A stretch of 64,000 nucleotides of DNA from Chamaelirium japonicum. Lineage: Eukaryota; Streptophyta; Magnoliopsida; Liliales; Melanthiaceae. How positions within the stretch are numbered: position 1 is the stretch's first letter; every line of letters begins with the position of its first letter. The stretch covers positions 80,728,579 to 80,792,578 of the forward strand of contig OX393556.1 of the NCBI GenBank assembly GCA_947650365.1, read 5' to 3'. Positions 41,945 through 56,792 of the stretch are shown one piece after another. The position numbers and the translations under genes were made by a program. A model generated the notes under the pieces. That model was not told the DNA's origin. It did not search any database and saw only the letters and a list, made by a program, of their open reading frames with translations.

Positions 41945-43637
41945 GTGCGAATCCATTCTATTTCATTCGTACGATCTATTCTAATTCATTCGCACGATCC
42001 ATTCTAATTCATTCATACGATCTATTCTAATTCATTCGTACGATCCATTCTAATTCATTCGTACGATCCATTCTAATTCATTCGCACAATATATTCTAAT
42101 TCATTCGTACGATCCATTCTAATTCATTCGCACGATCCATTCTAATTCATTCATATGATCTATTCTATTTCATTCGTACGATCCATTCTTACTCATTCGT
42201 ACGATCCATTCTAATTCATTTGCACGAAGGTATCCATTCTAATTCATTCGTACTATCCATTCTAATTCCTTCGTACGATCCATTCTAATTCCTTCGTACG
42301 ATCCATTCTAATTCATTCGTACGATCCATTCTAATTCATTCGTACGATCCATTTTAATTCCTTCGTATGATCCATTCTAATTCATTCGTACGGTATGATT
42401 CATTCTAATTCATTCGTACGATTCATTCTAATTCAATCCATTCTAATTCATTCGTACGATCCATTCTAATTCATTCGTACGATCCATTCTAATTTATTCG
42501 TACGATTCATTCTAATTCAATCCATTCTAATTCATTCGTACGATCCATTCTTACTCATTCGTACGATCCATTCTAATTCATTCGCACGAATGAATCCATT
42601 CTAATTCATTCGTATGATCCATTCTAATTCATTCGCATGATCCATTCTAATTCATTCGTATGAATCGATTCTAATTCATTCATATGATCCATTCTAATTC
42701 ATTCGCACGAATGTATCCATTCTAATTCATTCGTACGATCCATTCTAATTCATTCGTACAATTTATTCTAATTCATTCGCACGATCCATTCGCATTCACT
42801 CAAACGATCCATTCTAATTCATTCATACAATCCATTCTAATTCTTTTGCACGAATGTATCCATTCTAATTCATTCGTATGATCCATTCTAATTCATTCGT
42901 ATGATCTATTCTAATTCATTCGCATGATCCATTCTAATTCCTTCGTACGATCCATTTTAATTCATTCGCACGATCTATTCTAATTCAATCATACGATCCA
43001 TTCTAATTCATTCGTACGATCCATTCTAATTTCTTCGTATGATCTATTCTAATTCCTTCGTACGATTCATTCTAATTCATTCATACGATCTATTCTAATT
43101 CTTTTGCACGAATGTATCCATTCTAATTTATTCGTACGATCCATTCTAATTCCTTCGTACGATCCATTCTAATTCATTCGTACGATCAATTCTAATTCAT
43201 TAGCATGATCCATTCTAATTCATTCGTACGATCTATTCTATTTCATTCGTACAATCCATTCTTACTCAATCGTATGATCCATTCTAATCCATTCGCACAA
43301 TCTATTCTAATTCATTCGTACGATCCATTCTATTTCATTCGTACGATCCATTCTAATTCATATGATCCATTCTATTTCATTCATACGATCCATTTTAATT
43401 CATTCGCACGATCCATTCTAATTCATTCATACGATCCAATCTAATTCATTCGTACGATCCATTCTAATTTCTTCGTATGATCTGTTCTAATTCCTTCGTA
43501 CGATCCATTCTAATTCCTTCGTACGATCCATTCAAATTCATTCGCACGAATCTATCCATTCTAATTCATTCGTACAATACATTCTAATTCATTCGCACGA
43601 ATGTATCCATTCTAATTCATTCGTACGATCCATTCTA
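41945..43637 (-). repeat. R block: P-N series, K, module M
   Basis: P lies near 42224, GTACGGTATGATTC near 42390, N near 42432 and 42515. The series breaks at 42660, then K (42786-42810) and module M (frame 43205-43444) follow. Ends at CATTCTACGAATTAG as near 24260. Confidence 0.92.
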
Positions 43638-44352
43638 CGAATTAGAATGGATCGTATGAATGAATTAGAATGGATCGTGCGAATAAATTAGAATGGATCG
43701 TATGAATGAGTTAGAATAGATTATGCGAATGAATTAGAATGGATCGTACGAATGAATTAGAATGGATACATTCGTGCGAATGAATTAGAATGGATCATAC
43801 GAATGAATTAGAATGGATCATATGAATGAATTAGAATGGATCGTACGAATGAATTAGAATGGATACATTCATGCGAATGAATTAGAATGGATCATACGAA
43901 TGAATTAGAATGGATTCATTCGTGCGAATGAATTAGAATGGATCGTACGAATGAGTAAGAATGGATCGTACGAATGAATTAGAATGGATTGAATTAGAAT
44001 GAATCGTACGAATGAATTAGAATGGATCGTACGAATGAATTAGAATGGATCGTACGAATGAAATAGAATGGATCGTATGAATGAATTAGAATGGATCGTG
44101 CGAATGAATTAGAATAGATCGTACGAATGAATTAGAATATATTGTGCGAATGAATTAGAATGGATCGTGCGAATGAATTAGAATGGATCGTACGAATGAA
44201 TTAGAATAGATTGTGCGAATGAATTAAAATGGATCGTACGAATAAATTAGAATGGATCGTACGAATGAATTAGAATGGATCGTATGAATGAATTAGAATG
44301 GATCGTGCGAATGAATTAGAATGGATCGTACGAATGAAATAGAATGGATTCA
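43638..44352 (+). repeat. F block ending in J3
   Basis: Opening matches 24261 onward. N lies near 43987. J3 at 44341-44368 reads GGATTCACATGAATG, altered at both CpGs. Confidence 0.91.
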
Positions 44353-45528
44353 CATGAATGTATCCATTCTAATTCATTCGTACGATCCATTCTAATTCAT
44401 TCGTACAATCCATTCTAATTCATTCGCACGATCCATTCGCATTCACTCAAACGATCCATTCTAATTCATTCATATGATCCGTTCTAATTCATTCGTACGA
44501 TCCATTCAAATTCATTCGTACGATCCATTCTAATTCATTCGCACAATCTATTCTATTTCATTCGTACGATCCATTCTAATTCATTCGCACGATCCATTCT
44601 AATTCATTCATACAATCCATTCTATTTCATTCGTACGATCCACTCTAATTCATTCGCACGATCCATTCTAATTCATTCATACGATCCATTCTAATTCATT
44701 CGTATGTATCCATTCTAATTCATTCATACGATCCATTCTAATTCTACGATCCATTCTTACTCATTCGTATTATCCATTTTAATTCATTCACACGAATGTA
44801 TCAACTCTAATTCATTCGTATGATCCATTCTAATTCATTCGCACGAATGTATCCATTCTAATTCATTCGTACGATCCATTCTAATTCATTCGTACGATCC
44901 ATTCTAATTACTTCGTAAGATCCATTCTAATTCATTCGCACGAATGTATCCATTCTAATTCATTCGTACGATCCATTCTAATTCATTCGCATGATCCATT
45001 CTAATTCATTCATACGATCCATTCTATTTCATTCGTACGATCCATTCTTACTCATTCGTACGATCCATTCTAATTCATTCGTACGATCCATTCTAATTTA
45101 TTAGCACGATCCAAATTCATTTATCCGTACGATCCATTCTTATCGCACGATCCATTCTAATTCATTCGCACGATCCATTCTCCATTCTAATTCCTTCGTA
45201 CGATCCATTCTAATTCCTTCGTATCCATTCTAATTCACTCATATGATCCATTCTAATTCATTCATACGATCCATTCTAATTCATTCGCACAATCTATTCT
45301 AATTCATTCATACGATCAATTCTAATTTATTCGCACGATCCATTATAATTCCTTCGTATGATCCTTTCTAATTCATTCGTATGATCCAATCTAATACATT
45401 CGTACGATCCATTCTAATTCATTCGCACGATCCATTCTAATTCATTCATACGATCCATTCTAATTTATTCGCACGATCCATTCTAATTCATTCGTACGAT
45501 CCATTCGCATTCACTCAAACGATCCATT
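44353..45528 (-). repeat. R block with K at both ends and L
   Basis: K occurs at 44433-44457 and 45501-45525, L at 45113-45126. After the second K the sequence turns to F at GATCCATTGAATTAG, without a palindrome. Confidence 0.91.
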
Positions 45529-45849
45529 GAATTAGAATGAATCATACGAATGAATTAGAATGGATCGTACGAATGAATTCGAATGGATCGTACGAATGAA
45601 TTAGAATGGATAAATTTATGTAAATGAATTAGAATGGATTGTATGAATGAATTAGATTGGATCGTATAAATGAATTAGAATGGATCGTACGATTGAATTA
45701 GAATGGATCGTACGAATGAATTAGAATGGATCGTATGAATGAATTTGAATGGATACATTCGTGCGAATGAATTAGAATGGATCGTATGAATGAATTAGAT
45801 TGTACGAAGGAATTAGAATGGATCATACGAATGAAATAAAATGGATCAT
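45529..45849 (+). repeat. Short F block
   Basis: Includes a divergent 28-bp unit (GGATAAATTTATGTAAATG near 45609). It turns to R at GGATCATAATCTAATTC. Confidence 0.9.
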
Positions 45850-46123
45850 AATCTAATTCATTAATACGATCCATTCTAATTCATTCGCACAATCTATTCT
45901 AATTCATTCGTACGATCCATTCTATTTCATTCGCACGATCTATTCTAATTCATTCGTACGATCCATTCTAATTCATTCGCACAAATGTATCCATTCTAAT
46001 TCATTCATACAATCTATTCTAATTCATTCGTACGATCCATTCTAATTCATTCGTACAATCCATTCTATTTCATTCGTACGATCCATTCTTACTCATTCGT
46101 ATGATCCATTCTAATTCATTCGC
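45850..46123 (-). repeat. Short R block
   Basis: Ordinary R units; the switch to F is at CATTCGCACGAATG (46117-46130), a 6-bp dyad with a two-base centre. Confidence 0.9.
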
Positions 46124-46406
46124 ACGAATGAATTAGAATGGATCGTACGAATGAATTAAAATGGATCGTATGAATGAGTTAGAATGGATCGTGCGAATGA
46201 ATTAGAATGGATCGTACGAATGAATTAGAATGGATACATTCGTGCAAAAGAATTAGAATGGATTGTATGAATGAATTAGAATGGATCGTGCGAATGAATT
46301 AGAATGGATCGTGCGAATGAATTAGAATGGATCGTACGAATGAATTAGAATGGATCGTACGAATGAACTAGAATGGATCGTACGAATGAATTAGAAAGGA
46401 TACATT
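46124..46406 (+). repeat. Short F block ending in J1
   Basis: Resembles 3696-4152 near its end. J1 lies at 46395-46418. Confidence 0.9.
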
Positions 46407-46742
46407 CGAATTCATTCGTACGATCCATTCTAATTCATTCGTACGATCTATATTCTAATTCATTCGCACGATCCATTCTAATTCATTCATATGATCCATT
46501 CTAATTTATTCGCACGATCCATTCTAATTCATTCGTACGATCCATTCTAATTCATTCGCACAATCTATTCTAATTCACTCAAACGATCCATTCTAATTCA
46601 TTCATATGATCCATTCTAATTCATTCGCACGAATGTATCCATTCTAATTCATTCGTACGATCCATTCTAATTCATTTGTACGAATGTATCCACTCTAATT
46701 CATTCATACGATCCATTCTAATTCATTCGCACGAATGTATCA
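46407..46742 (-). repeat. Short R block
   Basis: Includes CACTCAAACGATCC near 46575, a half-K that lacks GCATT. It turns to F at GAATGTATCAATGG. Confidence 0.9.
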
Positions 46743-49700
46743 ATGGATCGTACGAATGAATTAGAATGGATTGAATTAGAATGAATCGTACGAATGAATT
46801 AGAATGTATCATGCGAATGAATTAGAATGGATTGTACGAATGAATTAGAATGGATCGTATGAATGAATTAGATTGGATCGTATGAATGAATTAGAATGGA
46901 TCGTGTGAATGAATTAGAATGGATCGTACGAATGAATTAGAATGGATCGTACTTATGAATTAGAATGGGTCATATGAATGAAATAGAATGGATCGTACGA
47001 AGGAATTAGAAAGGATCGTACAAACGAATTAGAATGGATCGTATGAATGAAATAGAATAGATCGTACGAATGAATTAGAATGGATCGTATGAATGAATTA
47101 GATTGGATCGTATGAATGAATTAGAATGGATCGTGCGAATGAATGAGAATGGATCGTACGAATAAATTAGAATGGATCGTATGAATGAATTAGATTGGAT
47201 CGTACGAATGAATTAGAATGGATTGAATTAGAATGAATCGTACAAATGAATTAGAATGAATCATACCGTACGAATGAATTAGAATGGATCATACGAAGGA
47301 ATTAGAATGGATCATACGAATGAATTAGAATGGATCGTACGAATGAATTAGAATGGATCATACGAAGGAATTAGAATGGATCGTACGAAGGAATTAGAAT
47401 GGATCGTACGAATGAATTAGAATGGATACGAATGGATCGTACGAATGAGTAAGAATGGATCGTACGAATGAAATAGAATGGATTGTACGAATGAATTAGA
47501 ATGGATACATTCGTGCGAATGAATTAGGATGGATCGTATGAATGAATTAGAATAGATTGTGCGAATGAATTAGAATGGATCGTACGAATGAATTAGAATG
47601 GATACATTCATACGAATGAATTAGAATAGATCATATGAATGAATTAGAATGGATCGTATGAGTGAATTAGAATGGATACGAAGGAATTAGAATGGATCGT
47701 ACGAAGGAATTAGAATGGAGAATGGATCGTGCGAATGAATTAGAATGGATCGTGCGATAAGAATGGATCGTACGAATGAAATAGAATAGATCGTACGGAT
47801 AAATGAATTTGGATCGTGCTAATGAATTAGAATGGATCGTACGAATGAATTAGAATGGATCGTACTAATGAATTAGAATAGATTGTGCGAATGAATTAGA
47901 ATGGATCGTACGAATGAATTAGAAAGGATATATTCGTGCGAAGTAATTAGAATAGATCGTATGAATGAATTAGATTGGATCGTATTAATGAATTAGAATG
48001 GATCGTGCGAATGAGTTAGAATGGATCGTACGAATGAATTAGAATGGATAGATTCGTGCGAATGAATATGATCTATTCATACGAATGAGTAAGAATGGAT
48101 CGTACGAATAAAATAGAATGGATTGTACGAATGAATTAGAATGGATACATTCGTGCGAATGAATTAGGATGGATCGTATGAATGAATTAGAATAGATTGT
48201 GCGAATGAATTAGAATGGATTGTACGAATGAATTAGAATGGATACATTCATGCGAATGAATTAGAATGGATCGTATGAATGAATTAGAATCGATCGTATG
48301 AGTGAATTATAATGGATACGAAGGAATTAGAATGGATCGTGCGAATGAATTAGAATGGATCGTACGAATGAGTAAGAATGGATCGTGCGAATAAATTAGA
48401 ATGGATTGTACGAATGAATTAGAATGGATCGTACGAATGAATTAGAATAGATACATTCGTGCGAATGAATTAGAATGGATCGTATGAATGAATTAGAATC
48501 GATCGTACGAATGAATTAGAATGGATCATGCGAATGAATTAGAATGGATCGTGCGAATGAATTAGAATGGATTGTAATAATGAAATAGAATGGATTGTAC
48601 GAATGAGATAGAATGGATCGTATGAATGAATTAGAATCGATCGTACGAATGAATTAGAATGGATCATGCGAATGAATTAGAATGGATCGTGCGAATGAAT
48701 TAGAATGAATCGTACGAATGAAATAGAATAGATTGTACGAATGAGATAGAATGGATCGTACGAATGAATTAGAATGGATACATTCATGCGAATGAATTAA
48801 AATGGATGATACGAATGAATTAGAATGGATTCATTCGTGCGAATGAATTAGAATGGATCGTATGAATGAGTAAGAATGGATCGTACGAATGAATTAGAAT
48901 GGATTGAATTAGAATGAATCGTACGAATGAATTAGAATGGATCGTACGAATGAATTAGAATGGATCGTACGAATGAATTAGAATGGATTGAATTAGAATG
49001 AATCGTACGAATGAATTAGAATGAATCATACCGTACGAATGAATTAGAATGGATCATACGAAGGAATTAGAATGGATCGTACGAATGAATTAGAATGGAT
49101 CATACGAATGAATTAGAATGGATCGTACGAATGAATTAGAATAGATCGTATGAATGAATTAGAATAGATCGTGCGAATGAATTAGAATGGATCGTAAGAA
49201 TGAATTAAAATGGATCGTATGAATGAAATAGAATGGATCTTATGAATGAATTAGAATGGATCGTACGAATGAATTAGAATGGATCGTATGAAGGAATTAG
49301 AATGGATCGTACGAAGGAATTAGAATAGATAGTACGAATGAATTAGAATGGATACCTTCGTGCAAATGAATTAGGATGGATCGTACGAATGAGTAAGAAT
49401 GGATCGTACGAATGAAATAGAATGGATCGTATGAATGAATTAGAATGGATCGTGCGAATGAATTAGAATGGATCGTACGAATGAATTAGAATGGATACAT
49501 TCGTGCGAATGAATTAGAATGGATCGTATGAATGAATTAGAATCGATCGTACGAATGAATTAGAATGGATCATGCGAATGAAATAGAATGGATCGTGCGA
49601 ATGAATTAGAATGGATCGAACGAATAAAATAGAATGGATTGTACGAATGAGATAGAATGGATCGTACGAATGAATTAGAATGGATACATTCATGCGAATG

Positions 49701-50480
49701 AATTAGAATGGATCATACGAATGAATTAGAATGGATTCATTCGCACGAATGAATTAGAAAAGATTGTGCGAATGAATTAGAATGGATCGTACGAATGAAT
49801 TAGAATGGATACATTCATGCGAATGAATTAGAATGGATCGTATGAATGAATTAGAATGGATCGTATGAGTGAATTAGAATGGATACGAAGGAATTAGAAT
49901 GGATCGTACGAAGGAATTAGAATGGATCGTACGAATGAATTAGAATGGATCGTATGAATGAATTAGAATGGATCGTGCGAATGAATTAAAATGGATCGTA
50001 TGAATGAAATAGAATGGATCGTATGAATTAGAATGGATCATCAAATGAAATAGAATGAATCGTACGAATGAATTAGAATGGATCATACGAAGGAATTAGA
50101 ATGGATCGTACGAATGAATTAGAATGGATCGTACGAATGAATTAGAATGGATCGTACGAAGGAATTTGAATGGATAGTATGAATGAATTAGAATGGATAC
50201 CTTCGTGCAAATGAATTAGAATGGATCGTACGAATGAGTAAGAATGGATCGTACGAATGAAATAGAATGGATCGTATGAATGAATTAGAATGGATCGTGC
50301 GAATGTATTAGAATGGATCGTACGAATGAATTAGAATAGATTGTGCGAATGAATTAGAATGGATCGTATGAATGAATTAGAATGGATCGTACGAATGAAT
50401 TAGAATGGATCGTATGAATGAATTAGAATGGATTGTGCGAATGAATTAGAATGGATCGTACGAATGAAATAGAATGGATT
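46743..50480 (+). repeat. Longest F block (3.7 kb)
   Basis: It contains L (47797-47810), N units near 46769, 47220, 48903 and 48987, P near 49351 and 50198, and a six-monomer (138-bp) direct duplication starting at GAATCGATCG (48496 and 48634). A small disturbance, GAATATGATCTATTCATACG near 48062, is about one inverted unit. It ends in J3 at 50471-50498. Confidence 0.92.
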
Positions 50481-50993
50481 CGCACGAATGTATCCATTGT
50501 AATTCATTCATACGATCCATTCTAATTCATTCGTACGATTCATTCTAATTCAATCCATTCTAATTCATTCGTATGATCCATTCTAATTCATTCGCATGAA
50601 TGTATCCATTCTAATTCATTCGTACGATCCATTCTATCTCATTCGTACAATCCATTCTATTTCATTCGTACGATCCATTCTAATTCATTCGCACGATCCA
50701 TTCTAATTCATTCGCATGATCCATTCTAATTTATTCGCACGATCCATTCTAATTCATTCATACGATCCATTCTAATTCATTCATATGATCCATTCTAATT
50801 CATTCGTACGATCCATTCTAATTCATTCGTACGATCCATTCTAATTCATTCATACGAATGTATCCATTCTAATTCATTCGTATGATCCATTCTAATTCAT
50901 TCGTACGGTATGATTCATTCTAATTCATTCGTACGATTCATTCTAATTCAATCCATTCTAATTCATTCGTACGATCCATTCTAATTCATTCGT
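50481..50993 (-). repeat. R block ending in a perfect palindrome
   Basis: Contains N units near 50557 and 50945, the CTATCTC unit near 50634 and the GTACGGTATGATTC unit near 50905. No K follows J3 here. Confidence 0.91.
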
Positions 50994-51032
50994 ACGAATG
51001 AATTAGAATGGATCGTACGAATGAATTAGAAT
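50955..51032. repeat. Perfect 78-bp palindrome at an R-to-F switch
   Basis: The 39 bases 50955-50993 are the exact complement of 50994-51032, centred on CGTACG (50991-50996). The arms end where GAATGG on one side meets GAATAG on the other. Confidence 0.93.
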
Positions 51033-51871
51033 AGATCGTACGAATGAATAAGAATGGATTGAATTAGAATGAATCGTACGAATGAATTAGAATGAATAAT
51101 ACCGTACGAATGAATTATAATGGATCATACGAAGGAATTAGAATGGATCGTACGAATGAATTAGAATGGATCGTACGAAGGAATTAGAATGGATCGTACG
51201 AAGGAATTAGAATGGATCGTACGAAGGAATTAGAATGGATACCTTCGTGCAAATGAATTAGAATGGATAGTACGAATGAGTAAGAATGGATCGTACGAAT
51301 GAAATAGAATGGATCGTATGAATGAATTAGAATGGATCGTGCGAATGAATTAGAATGGATACATTCGTGCGAATGAATTAGAATGGATCGTATGAATGAA
51401 TTAGATTGGATCGTATGAATGAATTAGAATGGATCGTGCGAATGAATTAGAATGGATCGTACGAATGAATTAGAATGGATCGTTTGAATGAATTAGAATG
51501 GATCGTACTTATGAATTAGAATGGGTCATACGAATGAAATAGAATGGATCGTACGAAGGAATTAGAAAGGATCGTACAAACGAATTAGAATGGATTGTAT
51601 GAATGAAATAGAATAGATCGTACGAATGAATTAGAATGGATCGTATGAATGAATTAGATTGGATCGTATGAATGAATTAGAATGGATTGTACAAATGAAA
51701 TAGAATAGATCGTACGAATGAATTAGAATGGATCGTGCGAATGAATTAGAATGGGTCGTACGAATGAATTAGAATGGATCGTACGAATGAATTAGAATGG
51801 ATACATTCGTGCAAAAGAAGTAGAATGGATTGTATGAATGAATTAGAATGGATCGTACGAATGAATTAGAC
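50994..51871 (+). repeat. F block
   Basis: Holds one N near 51057, P near 51238 directly after a GAAGG unit, and the TACTTATGAATTAG and TACAAACGAATTAG pair seen near 9.8 and 47.0 kb. It ends at GAATTAGACGTACGATCC. Confidence 0.91.
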
Positions 51872-54800
51872 GTACGATCCATTCTAATTCATTCGTACAA
51901 TCTATTCTAATTCATTCGTACGATCCATTCTAATTTATTCGTACAATCCATTCTAATTCATTCGCACGAATGTAACCATTCTAATTCATTCTTACGATCC
52001 ATTCTAATTCATTCATATAATCCATTCTAATTCATTCGTACGATCCATTCTAATTCCTTCGTACGAATGTATCTACTCTAATTCATTCATACGATCCATT
52101 CTAATTCATTCGCACGATCCATTCTAATTCATACGTACGATCCATTCTAATACATTCATATGATCCATTCTAATTCATTCGTACGATCCATTCTAATTTA
52201 TTCGCACGATCTATTCTAATTCTTTCATACAATCCATTCTATTTCATTCGTACGATCCATTCTAATTCATTCGCAAGATCCATTCTAATTCATTCATATG
52301 ATCCAATCTAATTTATTCATACGATCCATTCAAATTCATTAATACGATCCAATATAATTCATTCATACGATCCATTCTAATTCCTTCGTACGATCCATTC
52401 TAATTCATACGATCCATTCTAATTCATTCGTACGATCCATTCTAATTCATTCGTACGATCCATTCTAATTCATTCGTACGATCCATTCTAATTCATTCGC
52501 ACGATCCATTCTAATTCATTCATACGATCCAATCTAATTCATTCATACGATCCATTTTAATTCATTCGCACGAATGTATCCATTCTAATTCATTCGCACG
52601 ATCCATTCTAATTCATTCATACAATCCATTCTAATTCTTTCATATGATCCATTCTAATTCATTCGCACGATCCATTCTTACTCATTCGTACAATCCATTC
52701 TAATTCATTCACACGATCCATTCTAATTCATTAATACGATCCATTCTAATTCATTCGTACGATCCATTCTAATTCATTCGTACGATTCATTCTAATTCAA
52801 TCCATTCTAATTCATTCGTACGATCCATTCTTACTCATTCCTACGATCCATTCTAATTCATTCGCACGAATGAATCCATTCTAATTCATTCGTATGATCC
52901 ATTCTAATTCATTCGCATGAATGTATCCATTCTAATTCATTCGTACGATCCATTCTATCTCATTCGTATAATCCATTCTATTTCATTCATATGATCTATT
53001 CTAATTCATTCGCACGAATGTATCCATTCTAATTCATTCGTACGATCCATTCTAATTCATTCGCACGATCCATTCTAATTTATTCATACAATCCATTCTA
53101 TTTCTTTTGCACGAATGTATCCATTCTAATTCATTCGTTCGATCCATTCTAATTCATTCGTACGATCCATTCTAATTCATTCGCACGATCCATTCTAATT
53201 CATTCATACGATCCGTTCTAATTCATTCATAGGATCCATTCTAATTCATTTGTACGAATGTATCCACTCTAATTCATTCAATGTATCCACTCTAATTCAT
53301 TCATACGATCCATTCTAATTCCTTCGTACGATCCATTCTATTTCATTCGTATGATCCATTCTATTTCATTCATATAATCTATTCTAATTCATTCGCACGA
53401 TCCATTCTAATTCATTCATACAATCCATTCTAATTTATTCGTATGATCTATTCTAATTCATTCGTTCGATCCATTCTAATTTATTCACACGATCCATTCT
53501 AATTCATTCATACTATCCATTCTTACTCATTCGTACGATCCATTCTAATTCATTCGCACGATCCATTCTAATTCATTCATACGATCCATTCTTCCTCATT
53601 CGTACGATCCATTCTAATTCATTCGCACGATCCATTCTAATTCATCCGTACGATCCATTCTATTTCATTCGTACGATCCATTCTTACTCATTCGTATGAT
53701 CCATTCTAATTCATTCGCACGAATGTATCCATTCTAATTCATTCGTACGATCCATTCTAATTCATTCATACGATCCATTCTAATTCTACGATCCATTCTT
53801 ACTCATTCATATTATCCATTTTAATTCATTCACATGAATGTATCAACTCTAATTCATTCGTATGATCCATTCTAATTCATTCGCACGAATGTATCCATTC
53901 TAATTCATTCGTACGATCCATTCTAATTCATTCGCACGATCCATTCTAACTCATTCATACAATCCATTCTAATTCTTTTGCACGAATGTATCCATTCTAA
54001 TTCATTCGTTCGATCCATTCTAATTCATTCGTACGATCCATTCTAATTCATTCGCATGATCCATTCTAATTCATTCGTACAATCTATTCTAATTCATTCG
54101 TACGATCCATTCTAATTCATTCGCACAATCTATTCTAATTCATTCGTACGATCCATTCTAATTCATTCGCACGATCCATTCTAATTCATTCATACGATCC
54201 ATTCTGTTTCATTCGTACGATCCATTCTTACTCATTCGTATGATCCATTCTAATTCAATCGTACGATCCATTCTAATTCATTCGCACGATCCATTCTAAT
54301 TCATTAATACGATCCAATCTAATTCATTCATACGATCTATTCTAATTCATTCGCACGAATATATCCTTTCTAATTCATTCGTACGATCCATTCTAATTCA
54401 TTCGCACAATCTATTCTAATTAATTAGTACGATCAATTCTAATTCATTCGTACGATCCATTCTAATTCATTAGCACGATCCAAATTCATTTATCCGTACG
54501 ATCTATTCTATTTCATTCGTACGATCCATTCTTATCGCACGATCCATTCTAATTCATTCGCACGATTCATTCTCCATTCTAATTCCTTCGTACGATCCAT
54601 TCTAATTCCTTCGTATCCATTCTAATTCACTCATACGATCCATTCTAATTCATTCATACGATCCATTCTAATTCATTCGCATGAATGTATCCATTCTAAT
54701 TCATTCGTACGATCCATGCTAATTAATTCGCACAATCTATTCTAATTCATTCATACGATCCATCCTAATTCATTCGCACGAATGTATCCATTCTAATTCA

Positions 54801-55801
54801 TTCGTACAATCCATTCTATTTCATTCGTACGATCCATTCTTACTCATTCGTACGATCCATTCGTATCCATTCTAATTCATTCGTACGATCTATTCTAATT
54901 CAATCGTACGATCCATTCTAATTCATTAATACGATCCAATCTAATTCTTTCATACGATCCATTCTAATTCATTCGTACGATCCATTCTAATTCATTCGCA
55001 CGATCCATACTAATTCATTCGCACGATCCATTCTAATTCATTCATACGATACATTCTAATTCATTCGTACGATCCATTCTAATTCATTCGCACGATCCAT
55101 TCTAATTCATTCGCACGAATGTATCCATTCTAAGTCATTCGTATGATCCATTCTAATTCATTCACACGATCCATTCTAATTCATTCATACAATCCATTCT
55201 ATTTCTTTTGCACGAATGTATCCATTCTAATTCATTCGTACGATCCATTCTATTTCATTCGTACGATCCATTCTAATTCATTTGTACAATCCATTCTAAT
55301 TCATTCGCACGATCTATTCGAATTCATTCGCACGAATGTATCCACTCTAATTGATTCATACGATCCATTCTAATTCATTCGTACGATCCATTCTATTTCA
55401 TTCGTATGATCCATTCTATTTTATTCATATAATCCATTCTAATTCATTCGCACGATCCATTCTAATTCATTCATACGATCCATTCTAATTCATTCGTATG
55501 ATCCATTCTATTTCATTCGTTCGATCCATTCTAATTTATTCGCACGATCCATTCTAATTCATTCATACGATCCATTCTTACTCATTCGTACGATCCTTTC
55601 TAATTCATTCGCACGATCCATTCTAATTCATCCGTACGATCCATTCTATTTCATTCGTACGATCCATTCTTACTCAGTCGTACGATCCATTCTAATTCAT
55701 TCGCACGAATGTATCCATTCAAATTCATTCGTACGATCCATTCTAATTCCTTCGTACAAACCATTCTAATTCCAGCGTACGATCCGTTCTAATTCCTTTG
55801 T
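51872..55801 (-). repeat. Longest R block (3.9 kb)
   Basis: From 51981 it is duplication copy 2 of 27803-31567. L is at 54482-54495, module D at about 55105-55801. Accidental open frame at 55143-55373. Confidence 0.92.
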
Positions 55802-56792
55802 ACGAATGAGTAAGAATGGATCGTACGAATGAGTAAGAATGGATTGTACGAATGAAATAGAATGGATTGTACGAATAAATTAGAATGGATACATTCGTGC
55901 GAATAAATTAGGATGGATCGTATGAATGAATTAGAATAGATTGTGCGAATGAATTAGAATGGATCATACGAATGAATTAGAATGGATACATTCATGCGAA
56001 TGAATTAGAATGGATCGTATGAATGAATTAGAATGGATCGTACGAATGAATTAGAATGGATACATTCGTGCGAATGATTTAGAATGGATCGTACGAATGA
56101 ATTAGAATAGATTGTGCGAATGAATTAGAATGGATCGTATGAATTAGAATTGATCGTACGAATGAATTAGAATGGATCATACAAAGGATTTAGAATGGAT
56201 CGTACGAATGAATTAGAATAGATCGTACGAATGAATTAGAATGGATACATTCGTGCGAATGAATTAGAATGGATCATATGAAGGAATTAGAATGGATCGT
56301 ACGAATGAATTAGAATGGATCGTACGAATGAATTAGAATGGATACATTCGTGCGAATGAATTAGAATGGATCATACGAAGGAATTAGAATGGATCGTACG
56401 AATAAATTAGAATGGATCGTACGAATGAATTAGAATGGATCGTACGAATGAATTAGAATGGATACATTCGTGCGAATGAATTAGAATGGATCATACGAAT
56501 GAATTAGAGTTGATACATTCGTGTGAATGAATTAAAATGGATAATACGAATGAGTAAGAATGGATCGTAGAATTAGAATAGATCGTATGAATGAATTAGA
56601 ATGGATACATACGAATGAATTAGAATGGATCGTATGAATGAATTAGAATGGATCGTGCGAATGAATTAGAATGGATCGTACGAATGAATTAGAATGGATG
56701 GTATGAATGAATTAGAATGGATCGTAGTAATGAATTAGAATGGATCCTACGAATGAATTAGAATAGATTGTGCGAATGAATTAGAATGGATC
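55802..56792 (+). repeat. F block ending in J2
   Basis: Matches 31568-32530; one extra difference is a 28-bp unit near 55986. J2 lies at 56782-56811. Confidence 0.91.
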
